NCBI GenBank assembly: GCA_949316235.1
Contig: OX438755.1
Span: forward strand, 20,297,151-20,361,150
Source: Oegoconia quadripuncta
Lineage: Eukaryota > Arthropoda > Insecta > Lepidoptera > Autostichidae
Length of the DNA: 64,000 nt
Direction of reading: 5' to 3'
Positions 1 to 11,592 of this stretch are shown here, piece after piece. Position 1 is the stretch's first letter. Each line of letters begins with the position of its first letter. The notes beneath the pieces are model-generated. The model ran no database searches. It was not told where the DNA came from and was given only the letters and a program-made list of their open reading frames with translations. Both the position numbers and the translations under genes were made by a program.

Positions 1-305
1 TTGAGAAATCTCCTTATTGTTTAATGGATATAAAAATATTAGCATTGGTACATTTATAGGCCAATCTACATTATTATCATAAAGAGGAAAGATTTGTAAG
101 TATGTATATGTGTAATGAATAAACTCAAAAACTTAGTAAAGTGTAAAGATTTTGATTTGAAATTTTTCAATAAAAAGACGTATCAAGAATTTTTACACTT
201 TTTTGAGTACCTAAACAAATGGACAATAGGAAATGATAACTTTGAAAAGGCGAATTACTCGAATTATAAATATAAAATGAAACAAAAATGCAATGGATAT
301 AATTT
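1..305. other. AT-rich sequence, no gene recognised
   Basis: This is the 3' flank of the transposase gene that follows. The short open frames here have no recognisable motifs. I could not identify a terminal inverted repeat marking the end of the transposon. Confidence 0.5.
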
Positions 306-1997
306 TTATTCGTCGTCGTCAGACATAATATTATCACTATCGTCGCTGTCAGTGACACTTATTATAAAACGGTCCGTAACATTGTCCATCATATGGTCGA
401 GATTACACATGTCATTTTATTTTCTGCGTTTATTATGTGACCCACACAGCTGCTCCATCTTTCGGCAGTCACGGTTTTGAGTCCTTCTTCGAACAATTTT
501 TTGACTTCTGTCATTTTAAACGTTTTATTATTTCTCGCTACGTATCCTTTTGCCTGCGCCCAAATCAGCTCGATAGGATTAAGCTCGCAATGGTAAGGGG
601 GCAGGCGTAAGACAGTGACTCCATGCTCTGCTGCCATCTCGTCCACAGCATACTTGTCGGGATGCGAGTGTTTATTTTGCCGTACGATATCTATAAGAGT
701 GGCCTTTGTCATTTTCTCTTCAAAGGGAATATTTTTGCTTGCCAGCCACTCACGTATTCTTTGTTTAAGCCACGACATCGTAGGTAGTGATTCTATCTTC
801 CGGGAATGGTAGGGGGCATTATCCATGACCACTACAGAGTTAGGTTTTAGTTTAGGTAAAACCCCCCTAAACCATTCCTCGAAACACTCAGCATTCATTT
901 CCTTATGGTAATCTTCTGTACCCTTTTTGGCCTCGAACATTAGCAGACTTTCATCGACAAATCCCTCTTCTCCGCCAATATGGCCGATGATTAGACGTCT
1001 CCCTTTTCCCGAAGGGGCTTTCAAACCAGTGGTCAAGCCATCTAAAAATGCTTGCCGAGATGATTGAATTTTTGTATCAACCCACTCCTTCTTTGGTGTA
1101 TGTCCTGGAAAAGAACCAAAATATTAAATAAAATAAATATTATCATGGCCATAATGTGGGCGGAAGTCGAGACTTTACGACCTGACTTTGTGTTTTTGGG
1201 CGTTTTCTTTAAAAAAAACATGTATAATAATGAAAAATACAATAGAAATTACCTTCATTGACCCAGGTTTCATCTTGATAATAAATGTACCTTCCTTCCC
1301 TTCGGTAGTCTTTAATTTTTTGGAGATATCGCTGGCGCCATAATATGATGTCTTGTCTATCAATTAGAATACTTTTTCTTGATTTCGTTGCATATTTGAA
1401 ATTTAAATGTTTCAATATTTTTCTCATAGTACTCCATGAGAAGTTGGGCAAGTCCGAGTCATCATTGACAGCCTTAAGTACCTACAAAGAATTAAAAAAT
1501 GTATTACATATATATAGTATAGTGAGAAGCGCTACTTTTTTTGTACAATTACTTATTAACGATAAATAAGTTTAGATTAAAATCAAACAAAAAAAGGCTA
1601 AAATTACCTTTGTAATGGTGGGAGCTTCATTTGCATAAAAAAATTGGTGAACTTTTCGTCTAATTGCTGCAAACGTAAAATCATCCAATTTGTCTTTGAA
1701 ATCATGTTTCGGTCCAGTTTTTTGAGGAGATTTAAAACCTTCATTCTCTTTGTGTTCTTTTAGAACGCTGTATACAGTGGCTGAGCTGATACCTAATATG
1801 TCAGCCGTTTTAGACACACATTCCGATTTTTTCGGAGATTCATACTCTGTTTGTGACACTGCAGATTTCTCCTCAAAAACGTATTTGTAGACATTGCATA
1901 TCATTACTTTTTCGGTGCCACTAAGAGCAACCTTTGTTCTCTTTTTCTTTGGAGAAAGAAAGTCTTGTTGGCGTGATGTTCCTGGTTGAGGATCCAT
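306..1997 (-). CDS. Three-exon DDE transposase, IS630-Tc1-mariner type, with shifted C-terminal tail
   Basis: A transposase cuts and moves its own DNA element. Exons read on the minus strand are 1997-1608, 1481-1253 and 1104-389. The joins are GT/AG and in phase (0, then 1), giving 444 residues before a stop at 389. The start is the ATG at 1997 (MDPQPGTSRQ). The N-terminal part looks like a helix-turn-helix region. The catalytic acidic residues lie in QDETW (exon 2), VVMDNAPYH and LNPIELIW (exon 3). About 83 residues separate the second D from the E, far longer than in classical Tc1 or mariner and close to what I recall for the DD82E/Sailor group. After residue 440 a second frame continues to a stop at 306 and encodes an acidic, Asp/Ser-rich tail (DSDDSDN, MSDDDE), as relatives often have. 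A 1-bp indel near 410-425 therefore probably separates the tail. Otherwise the gene looks intact. It could be a transposon or a tamed copy. Confidence 0.75.
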
Positions 1998-4829
1998 ATC
2001 TTTCGTATTGATAACGAAACAGTACAACGACAGGTTAACAAAACACAAAACAAAACTTAACAATAACAATAAACACAACGTAGAAAAACTTAACGATGAA
2101 CAGCGCGTGAGCAAAAGAAACCACAAAGAAACATTCGTGCACTCAGACCCAGAGGTTAGAAGCCGAATGAATGACATGACAGACAAAACAAAATGGCCGC
2201 GCGTGTGTCGTGCGTCACTTAGAGTTGCGTTCCAGTTTAATAATGGAACGTAGGTACTTTTTTTTTGCAAAGCTGGGCAACAAATTTGAGATTGGAACGA
2301 TAACATTTTTAAAACCTATAAAAAAGAAGTATTCGTTCGAATTTCAAATCTTGTTTTGTTCAGCTTTCAGTAATCCTACCGATTCGTAAAATAATCAAGC
2401 GAGGGTTTATTTTAAATTTTAGTCGGTTCGATTCCCGGGTGAATCAAGTGAATTTTGGAAAATCTTTGAGTGCAGTTAGGTTTCTTTTTAAAAATAAAGG
2501 AATGTTTCCTTTCAGTAAAATGAGCAAACTAAAGGATTTAAAGTAGTTTCCCTCCGGGGCCCATAACTTCTTTCCACCCTGTATATTGTGTACATCGTCT
2601 CTGATAGAATTCATGTAGGTACCTGCCTATTTATTATTTTAGTACCTTTTTTTAGCCAATTAGGTAATTAAAGTACATTTTTATAATAAACGTTCCTACT
2701 GACTTTGTGTGAGTGATCTGAATGAACGAAACGCATCACTAGTGCAACAAATGTGGCAACATAATTTTACAATTTGACATTAGCAGCTGTCAGTTTACTC
2801 CAGTGAATTAAAAATTCTACTTTAAGTACTTCGCCACAACACACAAACACGTGCCGCGGTATGTTTGAAGACGCCGCCGCCGCGACGCGCTGTGATTGGT
2901 TGCGCCCTGTGCCCCGCCACCCCCTTTGGCGTCTTCCATATGAACGTTCCCTTTTTTTCTCATTGATAAAATAAGGTACAATCGAAATGAAGTAAGTCTG
3001 TTGTATTTTCATTTGCACTTACATTGAATTTTTTTTCTCGGAAACAAAATTTTTAAGGCTTGTTGTTTTAATGAATATTTTATTTTATTGTCATGTACGT
3101 GCAATTGCCAAAGTTTGTCGGGTTAATTTTGTTAGACCCTATAATGTACTTATAACTCGTACCTACATGCCCATATAAAACGTGTCAGCCTTGCCTGTAA
3201 CTGTAGACTGTAGAAAAATTTTTATCGTGTATTTTTTTATAAGCAGTCCTTTGCAGTCCAAGGAGAATATAATCCATCACTACGTCTCTCCGTGGTCTGT
3301 TACAGATCGTCCGTCATCATGACATGGTGACAAATCATTGTTATTCAAATCTTCAAATATTGGAAGTAATTAGAAGTTCAACTAAATCTTATTCTTTCAT
3401 AAATATGAAATTCCAGATCCTGATAGTAAACATTTATTACTAGGTAGGCAGTATAGGCTTTCAGTTGGGGCATCGAATGTGTGTGTGAAGCCTTTGACCC
3501 AAACTAAAACTAAAGAAAGGTATTCATACCTACTTCGGCGCGAACTACAGTCCGGTAAATTTTCGTTTTTCTAAAGAGAATGTGGAGTCCTCTATCGTTT
3601 TTATGTCTAAGGTTCAATATCAAACCCAAAGAAGACTTATTTAGGTTGAAGCTGTAATTAGTATTAAATTTTTCGAAAAACAGAGTTTGAAATACTGTGA
3701 TTTTTGGTTTTTAAGTACGACTTTACTCGCTTGATTATGGAGGGAAATAACGAAGTATTTGGCAGTAGAGAGGCACCGGTCATGGAAACAAAACAGCTCT
3801 GTTTTAGGACGTCGCTGAAACAATGTTGTCTTTCCATTTGGAGTCAAAATCTCCACATTTTCGTATTGTTCAATTTCTCGCAACATGTAATGTTTTCTTT
3901 CGCGAATTGTAGATGAAATTACTAAAACTGAGCTTCTAAGAGAACTGCAATCTTTGAATTGGAACCAGAGATTTGTGGAGATGATAACATGATCGCCCTT
4001 TCCTGCTCCTGTCAGATTGTGGCATCAATTTCCAATCATGTTGTAAGATACTTGATCGATTACATAAGCGTTCGTAGCCCAGGTTTCAGACGACCAACTA
4101 ACTCTGTCAAATTCAAATCACTCAACCGTCCAGCCCGCGCGGCCAAATTCCTGTCTACTGTCGCACTTGTGTGCTGCGCGCACGGTGCCGTTATTAATAA
4201 AAACCTTCATAGGCAAACAACAACAGCTATAGCGACAAAAAAATACGTAAGAATAGGTGAAGGATTGCAGATTAAAACAATATGTAAACAATTACAGAAA
4301 ATATTATTCTAGAGTATAAAAAAACTGCGTATAACATAAGATATCGGTAAAAAGTCCATTGATATTGAAACATACTCGAAATATCGCTACAAACTGTATA
4401 ATTATGCATAATCGTAAAGTACTAATCCTCACGATCATTTTGATATATAATAAGCCCAGAAATATGTAAAAACATTACAATTACTTACTACATATAAATG
4501 TTGAAACACTGTTCCCTACAGTTAACTGACTGAACGAACAACTTTGAAATTTTTTTGTCTATGAGAACAACCGAATACTGCCCTCTATTAACATTATGCC
4601 GTAAAATAATTTATTAGTGGTCACAATGAATTTTTTTCACCAAACCGTTTCAATTACAGATAATAGGAGGAATTGTTTAGAACCGCATCAAGGTAGCGCG
4701 CATTGGTTACTGTTGTAACCACGGACAGTAGACTGGTCTTTTTTTTTGGTTACAGGTGTAACTGCGGGCGGCTGAGTGGGTAGGATAAAATTATCACTTG
4801 AAAAGGTCACATTATTTTACTTAATATTA
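1998..4829. other. Intergenic AT-rich sequence
   Basis: No gene could be supported. At 2425-2440 there is a tRNA-like B-box motif (GGTTCGATTCCCGG) that may be the remnant of a SINE. The open frames at 3641-4312 are short and without motifs. Confidence 0.4.
2830..2945. promoter_or_regulatory. GC-rich block with E-box, CCAAT and GC-box motifs
   Basis: In an AT-rich setting this block carries CACGTG (2848-2853), a run of GCCGCC, an inverted CCAAT motif (GATTGG near 2893) and CCCCGCC. This resembles a housekeeping promoter, but no first exon could be tied to it. It may equally be the end of a transposon. Confidence 0.25.
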
Positions 4830-4915
4830 AAATTACTAATTCACAAAGCTGACTCACCAGAGAAGATCAAGCAAGAAACTCAAGGGTTGCTCTTTTTAAG
4901 TAGGTTTTGGGTTAC
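4830..4915 (-). repeat. LINE 3' tail fragment (jockey-like family A)
   Basis: The minus strand matches the 3' untranslated tail of the LINE at 39870-40685 (motif GAACAAGCAAGAAACTC in plus-strand reading). It is a 5'-truncated or decayed copy. Confidence 0.5.
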
Positions 4916-4956
4916 AAATGTGTAATATTAACCCAATTCCAACCCAACTATAATAT

Positions 4957-5306
4957 ATATATTATGTAGGTATGTTTGTTACCTCTTCACGCCTAAACGG
5001 CTGGACAGATTTGGTTGAAATTTGGTTTGTAGATAACTTGGGACCTGGATTACCATATAGGCTACATCCCGGATAAGTGTCTAGTTCCTGTAGGATTACT
5101 TTTGAGTCATAGAGTGACGCATTTTGTAGTACAACGCATTCAGCGCAGACGAAGTCGCGGTTGACAGCTAGTATTGTATAATTAATTAGACTGAATATCG
5201 CAAAGCGGTCTATGTCCATGTTTGTATCATCCAGATAGTCAGAAATTTTATAAAAGCCTTGATTACCCCCTAAATGACTTAGTGACTTTGTGTAAACGAC
5301 TAACAT
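4957..5306 (-). repeat. Dispersed repeat plus decayed LINE family A fragment
   Basis: 4970-5080 resembles the block at 42580-42665 (shared CTCTTCACG...CGGCTGGAC motifs). 5190-5262 read on the minus strand resembles the end of the LINE family A reading frame (ISDYLDD). There is no intact gene. Confidence 0.4.
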
Positions 5307-5434
5307 GCAATAATTAAGTCGAATTGTTGCCGCGTTATATGGTTTTTAGCCCAATCAAGAAAGATTTTCTTTGTATGTCGACCGTGACATTGATGCCTGC
5401 GTCAGTAAAACTTTACAGAGCTGTGAAGGGATTT

Positions 5435-5605
5435 ATACCGGTGAGTTTTTTTTTATCGTAACGAAAAAAATTGGGCATATTAGGTAAGTGAAATAGAAGG
5501 TGGCACAGGTAGTTTATTTATTTTTTCAACATCGCGTTGTCTTTTGGTGGGCGCGTTTGTAGCTTATTCAATATAATTACATCATTAAATAAATAAAAAA
5601 AAACT
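5435..5605 (+). repeat. Dispersed repeat, copy 1 of 3
   Basis: The stretch holding ATTAGGTAAGTGAAATAGAAGG and the following poly-A/T-rich segment recurs at 22316-22500 (plus) and 23150-23260 (minus). Confidence 0.5.
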
Positions 5606-5924
5606 GGAGAAAATGTTAGTTCCATGGGCGTAGCCAGCCATAGGCTCAGGTTGGGGCAGCAGTCTAAAATAATTTGTAACTAGCAAACTATACCCGTGGT
5701 CTTACCTTTATTTTTTTTTAATGCACTACGGTAACCCGTACTTGACCTCAATCGAACCTCCTTAGCACTTCGGCTGCCAATTTATCGCTTTCCCGCTCAA
5801 CTCAACCACTCACTCACACACACAAACGTAAAACAAAATGACGTGCGTCAATCGCGCGCGCGCTTTTTATTTTGATCGCATTTTTTTGTGTCGATGGGCG
5901 AGTCTGAGAGCGAGGTTCGTTTCG

Positions 5925-6510
5925 GCGTTAAAATATCTTTATCCATGGAATAAAGACGTTGAACTGCAGCGCTTGAGTTTATAGCAGTATTTTATAAATA
6001 TCTGTTCCTCGAAGAATGCCGCATCGTTGAACGAGTCTTTTGATATCATAGCTAGCCACATTCTGACGAAACTTTGAGCTTTACTCTTTAAAGATTTATG
6101 GCTCTTAGGTTTTTCTTTAGACTGAGTAACAGAATTGAAAAAATCTTCCTCGTCATCGTCGTTGTTATTATATTTTTGGCAAATAGTAGGTACTAGATTA
6201 ACGCTTAACGGACTTGGGGGAATTTAACGGAAGTTAACGAATCCGTTTGAAAGAAAGAAAGAAAAAATTGTTTAATACCCATCTCATGACACAAACAATC
6301 AGATACAAATATTACACAGTCGAGACATGCAAAAAATAACATTGTGTCTAATTGTCGGTGTCGCAAGGTGGAGTCAAAAAGATCTTCAACTCACTTTACA
6401 TTTTTACATTTTTTTATTTAACTTAAAGGTTAATCCGTTAAGCATTTTGTTAACTTCGTTAATTAACGATTAACGAATTAACGAGTTAATGCCCACCTAT
6501 GGGTACATCT
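5925..6510 (-). mobile_element. Decayed hAT-like transposon remnant
   Basis: The minus-strand translation near 6170-5940 gives an acidic run followed by FFEEQIFIKYCYKLKRCSS and a LF-H motif. This resembles the C-terminal hAT dimerisation region (…FIKYNT.LPSSA.VERLFS). The end near 6505 (GGTGGGCATTAACTCGTTAA on the minus strand) resembles a hAT terminal repeat. It is interrupted and not functional. A second dispersed repeat, also seen at 24470-24585, occupies about 6250-6370. Confidence 0.35.
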
Positions 6511-6824
6511 TAACCCTTTGTACAATTGCCGGACTGCATGTGTACCTACTATAATATGGATTTCTAGTGCGTATAGTTACAGGATCTGGATTTCGTAAAT
6601 GTGTCAGTAATTTGGTCTAATCGATTTGTCATTCTCATTACACGATGTAGATTTTATGTGATAAAACAAAAACAGATGTGTACAAAATAAAAGCAATAAT
6701 TTTGAAAAGGAAAAATATATGTTTGAGAACCATTGGCCATATTGAATAATGTGATAAAACGTGGAGTCCGATTTGTATACATACGATTACGACTCACAAG
6801 ATTACAAACGTACCAAGAACAACA

Positions 6825-6832
6825 TATAAATA
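6825..6832 (+). promoter_or_regulatory. Candidate TATA box of the lipase gene
   Basis: TATAAATA lies 52 bases before the lipase start codon. A start of transcription near 6855 would leave a 5' leader of about 30 bases. In AT-rich DNA this motif alone is weak evidence. Confidence 0.4.
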
Positions 6833-6883
6833 AATATGTGCAGTGAAACAATATTGTTGCAATATTAACATTAGTCACACACT

Positions 6884-8056
6884 ATGTATCCTGAAATGTT
6901 TACCTTCATATTCGCTCTCCATCTAGTTTTAGTACAAAGTACGCTAAACATGGATGATGCAAATTTGAATTTCACAGAAATCGCAAGAAAATACGGAAGA
7001 GAAGTGGAAGAGCATGACGTCGTCACGGAGGACGGGTACATCCTAAAGGTATTCCATGTTGTAGGTAACAGAAAAAATCCGGTATTACTAATGCACGGAT
7101 TAATAGATTCAGCCGATACATTCATCATTAGAGGTCGCAGATCTCTAGTGCTATTCCTAGCAGAGAACAACTATGATGTCTGGGTCGGCAATGCAAGAGG
7201 GAATAAGTATTCAAGAAGACACAAAACTTTGGATCCCGACGATAAGAAATTTTGGGATTTCGGTATGCACGAAATTGGTGTATACGACGTTCCGGCAAGT
7301 ATAGACTATGTTTTGAATGCATCTGGGCAAAGTAAGTTAAGTGCTGTTGGACATTCCCAAGGGACAACAGTGTTTTATATAATGGGCTCAATGCGACCAG
7401 ATTATAATGATAAAATTAACGTGCTGGTCGCGTTGGCCCCTATATCTTTCCTTGATCATTTGAAACCACCTTTGCCGTTTCTAGTGAAAATAAGCGGCTT
7501 ATTGAACGACTTTCTAAGCATTATGAATATAGAGGAAGTATTAAGTGAAAAGGGTATAATCAACAATATAATACGGGTCTCGTGTTCGGGAGAAGAACAG
7601 TACGATATATGTGTCAAATGTGTATTCTTCCTCCTTGCTGGCGATGATTCCGATGAGTTCGAACCTGAATTCCTGCCAGTTGTCATAGGGCACTATCCAA
7701 CATCTACATCAAGGAAAAACGTGGAACATCTAAGCCAAGTAGCGCGTGCGCATCGGTTCGCTCAATACGACTACGGTGCCAGAAACATCGACATTTATAA
7801 TTCTACAACGAATCCAGAATATGATTTGAGTAAGTTGACAATGAAGGTAGCGTTATATGTCGGTGTTAACGATAAGCTGTCGACGGTGGAAGACGTGGCG
7901 TTCCTCAGAAGAAGGCTGCCCAACGTAGTGCAGTACCATGAAATGGAAAATAAGATGTTTAATCACATTGACTTCGTTTGGGGACGGAACATGACACAAT
8001 ATCTATTTCCTACTCTACACCAGGATCTGCAGAAATATAAATATGTTATAGTTTGA
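6884..8056 (+). CDS. Acid lipase (lysosomal acid/gastric lipase family)
   Basis: This is an intact single-exon gene of 390 residues, a normal length for insect acid lipases of the alpha/beta-hydrolase fold. They hydrolyse ester bonds in neutral lipids and are usually secreted or lysosomal. The first 19 residues (MYPEMFTFIFALHLVLVQS) form a signal peptide. The lipase entry motif EDGYIL is at 50-54. The oxyanion motif LLMHGL is at 68-73, and the nucleophile elbow GHSQG is at 156-160 with Ser158. Asp330 (GVND) and His361 (FNHIDF) complete the triad. Potential N-glycosylation sites occur at N29, N145 and N306. The start chosen is the first ATG, directly ahead of the signal peptide. Upstream is a TATA-like motif; downstream, 63 bases past the stop, lies an AATAAA inside an inserted SINE. 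It lies upstream of the transporter gene on the same strand. The physiological substrate cannot be read from sequence. Confidence 0.9.
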   Translation: MYPEMFTFIFALHLVLVQSTLNMDDANLNFTEIARKYGREVEEHDVVTEDGYILKVFHVVGNRKNPVLLMHGLIDSADTFIIRGRRSLVLFLAENNYDVWVGNARGNKYSRRHKTLDPDDKKFWDFGMHEIGVYDVPASIDYVLNASGQSKLSAVGHSQGTTVFYIMGSMRPDYNDKINVLVALAPISFLDHLKPPLPFLVKISGLLNDFLSIMNIEEVLSEKGIINNIIRVSCSGEEQYDICVKCVFFLLAGDDSDEFEPEFLPVVIGHYPTSTSRKNVEHLSQVARAHRFAQYDYGARNIDIYNSTTNPEYDLSKLTMKVALYVGVNDKLSTVEDVAFLRRRLPNVVQYHEMENKMFNHIDFVWGRNMTQYLFPTLHQDLQKYKYVIV

Positions 8057-8082
8057 TTTGAATTTTAGTTTTAAATGAACGA

Positions 8083-8322
8083 CAGGTTTGTACTTGACCT
8101 CAATCACACCTGATGTTAAATAAAGATGAAGTCGAAGGTGGAAGCGTAGTGACCCGGAAACCCCAACACATTTGGGGGACTGGCTATCTTATCACTGAAA
8201 TTCGGAACACAACAATGCTATTAAGATTGCTGCTTGGCGGCAGATTTAGATAAGATGGTGGTAGCTAGCCAGGCGGACATTTTTTTAAATGCCCTACCAC
8301 CAACCAAACCAAACCAAACCAA
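8083..8322 (-). repeat. tRNA-derived SINE, head missing (family S1)
   Basis: This is the reverse complement of the SINE body seen in full at 11944-12275. The tRNA-like head is missing, and the insertion lies 26 bases after the lipase stop. It contains AATAAA at 8119-8124 that other copies lack. Confidence 0.75.
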
Positions 8323-11100
8323 TGGTTTGTTTTTGTTCACTAGTCAGGAATGAAGAAATCCATCCAGAAGAACGAGAGTCACTAAGTCCAGCGGATTAGT
8401 GAGTGGCAGTGGACAGGAAACGTTTCTGATAGAACCGTTCGGGCATTCAAAAAAATATCCAAAATCGTTTATTTCCTTTACTACATATTGGCAATACAAG
8501 TTGTAGGATCCTCCTTTTAAGCTTATAAAAGCCTGTAGTAGGAGGAACCACTCTTCCATGTCATGGGTTAGCAAAGGTTTTTTTTTTACAAAACAAAATG
8601 TCTTATAATAACATTTTTAACCTAAGATTACGTTTTACATAATCGTGTATATGTGTTTGTGTGTGTGATGATGTATGTGTGTATAGTGTGTATCAGTGGT
8701 GTGTATATATATTCAGTATCCTGATAGTTTAGAGTTTTTCTCCAAGTAACTAGTGTTTTTTTACATTCATGGAGAGATTTATTATAAATACTTAATTCTT
8801 TGTTTATTATAATTTTAAAGGTAGCCTGACCGATTTTGGACTGAATTCTTGCAAATTCCGTCCTAATTAGTGGTACGTAAGCAACTTTATCTTTTAGGCC
8901 TTAAAGAGTTCGAGTGGAAACCACGCAAGGTCGCGGGAAGTTGCTGGAGCGATGCCAACCTGTCGCTTTGGACTATTTAACAATATGAACTTTTTCGGAA
9001 GAAATTCTGTAAATGATAGTGAAAGGCGAATTAAAATCCCCTGCGTGGTTTAAAAGAACTGGGTAAGCGCACAAACAGACAGACGTGGATAACGACTTTG
9101 TTTTAAAACGCAAAGCTGACGCAAGTGCGTCACTTAACGCCCAAAACCATTTCACGTGACACCGACAGTTGGTTTATTGAGCTGATATCGAGAGGGATTA
9201 GCTAACTAAAAAGGCGTGCGCTTTTATGGAATTTTCGATCGATACTCAGATAACTTTGGTACTTCGCGAGATAATATTATGAGTGTTTTAATTATGCCTG
9301 CATGCGGTTCTTAAAATAAACTATAGGTATGCTAGCAGAATGAGCGTGACGCTAGAAAGCACAAAGTGGAATTCAGCTATTTTGACAATGTCAAAAAATT
9401 GTGTTTAAATAGTGCCACCAAAATATACAAGTCCTCTAAATAGATCTTCAAAAACAATGAATTTATTTAGATGGCTTTGTGAAAAGGGGCAGCGAAGACG
9501 TCGGGCTTTTTGTCGGTCGCCCTATTTTATTCTCCGTGTATTATTGCATAGAATACCATATGTCGCGGCAACCGCCATTCAATTAATTTGAGGGTGATTA
9601 GGCTTTAGCTGAATCTTAAGGGCATGTCGCGATATTATTTATAATGAGGGTATACAGCGGGCAAGTTATTATATATATTGTGACTCATACCTTACATTGT
9701 TACATGGACTCTGCTCTCGTCCAGCATCTGTATCCAGCACCAGGGTGCTATCCGGTTGCTTCCCTTTGTCTGTGCCTTCATCATGGTTGCTACCTGTTGA
9801 GTTAAATAGAATATGACTCCTGTGAGCCCCAAGTGTCTTAGATTTACCTATTTTACTTTAATGCATATTTACACATATTATTCTGACCTAGACTTTTCGT
9901 TGGCGTTTATTTCTTGGCCTAGGTGTTCACGGTAATGTCGTGACGCCACCCTACGTTGAGCCGGCCACGCCGTAACCCCCGGGGAATCCATGCCTATAGC
10001 TTGGATATACTTTGAAACTGGCAGCCCTAATCTTTAAGGCTCGACTGTGCCAGACGGTTCGGTACTCTCTGCCCGGTCCCACCACGGAGACCAGACCACC
10101 GACAAGGGTTCTCGTAACGGACCGCATCCGGAACCCACATTGCTAGGTCACTAAGTCTCAACGAGACACACTCATTCATCATGATCTGAAAAGGTACGTA
10201 TAAGAACGATTTGCAATTAATATTATGCTGAGTAAACCTAAGGCAGCTTTGCTTTGTTACAGGGTCGCTCGTCCCACGGCGATGTGATCTTAATTCAATG
10301 ATTGCACTACTTTAACTGTATGAAAATGATTAACCGCCAATAAAGTTACAACGCGCGCGGCCATTACTTTTAAACTATGCGAGCAGTCAATAAAGCACCA
10401 TTATAGTCTATGCGTTGAAGCTACTCACCAAGTAGTTTCAGTGTTGCTATGTACAATATTTGGATTTTTATGTCCGGCCTAGCATAAAGCATGGTGACAG
10501 CAGGCTTCTATCTGGTATCATTGTAAAGAGACTAGGCGTCATGCTAGCGCAGCAGATGCTTACTTTATTATACGAAAACTTATGAAAACTAAAAATGCTC
10601 ATCTTTTCATGGTTACGGGTGCTCCATGTCCTAATCATAGTACTCTTACTATATTAATTCTGTGTCTCTACATACATATACTATATTCTAAATCACATCT
10701 GTCAACGGCTTTTTGGCGGGAGCTAAGCGAGTGATATTGCATTTTTCTTTTTATTTCTTGAAACTTGTACATTCTGAGGTTTAAACTCTAACGGCATAAT
10801 ATTATACGGCAAAAGTCAGTGATGGTGTAAATGTTAGGGGAGTTATAAAGTGCGTAACCACAGAATAGATAACGAAACTTTCGGGTTTACACCAGAAGCC
10901 ACCAAAAATTTCCGTTAAGCATTTCGCCGCTTTAACACAAAGTAAGTTTCTATTTTGTGATTTTACTGAAGAATTATTTGACTGTGACTAGACTAAATGA
11001 CTTGCATAACTGTTGAACGATACGAACATCGATCGAGACTGACTTGAAACTGAAGAAATAAGACATGGCTGCATAGGCTTAACTCCCTTTCCCTTCTACG
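8323..11100. other. Intergenic sequence with unassigned repeats
   Basis: No coding gene could be supported. 9895-10190 is richer in G+C than its surroundings and looks like part of an unidentified repeat. The rest is AT-rich with short open frames lacking motifs. Confidence 0.4.
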
Positions 11101-11498
11101 AAAGGAATAAATTAAAAAAAAATAAGGGTCAACTGTCAGTGTCAAGCGGTGTCAATGTCCCTGTGTCACACACATATAGACTTAGTATATACTGGCGGCG
11201 TCACATATTCACTGCACGCAACACATGTGTTTTTTTCTGTCGAACGAACCGAACATTATGAAACAGTGTGTGTGACCGACAGACGTTTGAGTGAGACGTG
11301 GATACATTTTGAAATGTATTATTTATTTTTCCCTAAATAAAAAGTGAAAGTGAAATATATTTAATTCCTATCAAACAGAATTATTTTTAAGTGACCTATA
11401 ATTCTCATTAACCTTGTATTTATTGTCCAAATTATTATTTTACCGGTAAAGTGCTATTACCGTAATAGGTTAAGTGCGTAAAGGTGTCGATTACCAAA

Positions 11499-11592
11499 AT
11501 GACTTTTCCTACTGAAAATTCCTTTTATTCACAAGAGAATCGTCGTGGCAAAGTAGAAAAGCAGTACACCGTGCAGCAGGCTTACGATGATG
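11499..11592 (+). CDS. CAT transporter, candidate coding exon 1
   Basis: It begins with ATG in the context CAAAATGAC and ends at a strong donor (GATG|GTGAGT) in phase 1, which fits exon 2. It encodes a polar N-terminal tail without membrane segments. An alternative first exon elsewhere cannot be excluded. The 400 bases before it, from about 11100, would hold the 5' UTR; I could not assign a TATA box. Confidence 0.5.

Noticed and set aside
2008..2253. 81-residue plus frame
   Set aside because: It overlaps the promoter side of the minus-strand transposase and is low-complexity Lys/Asn-rich sequence.
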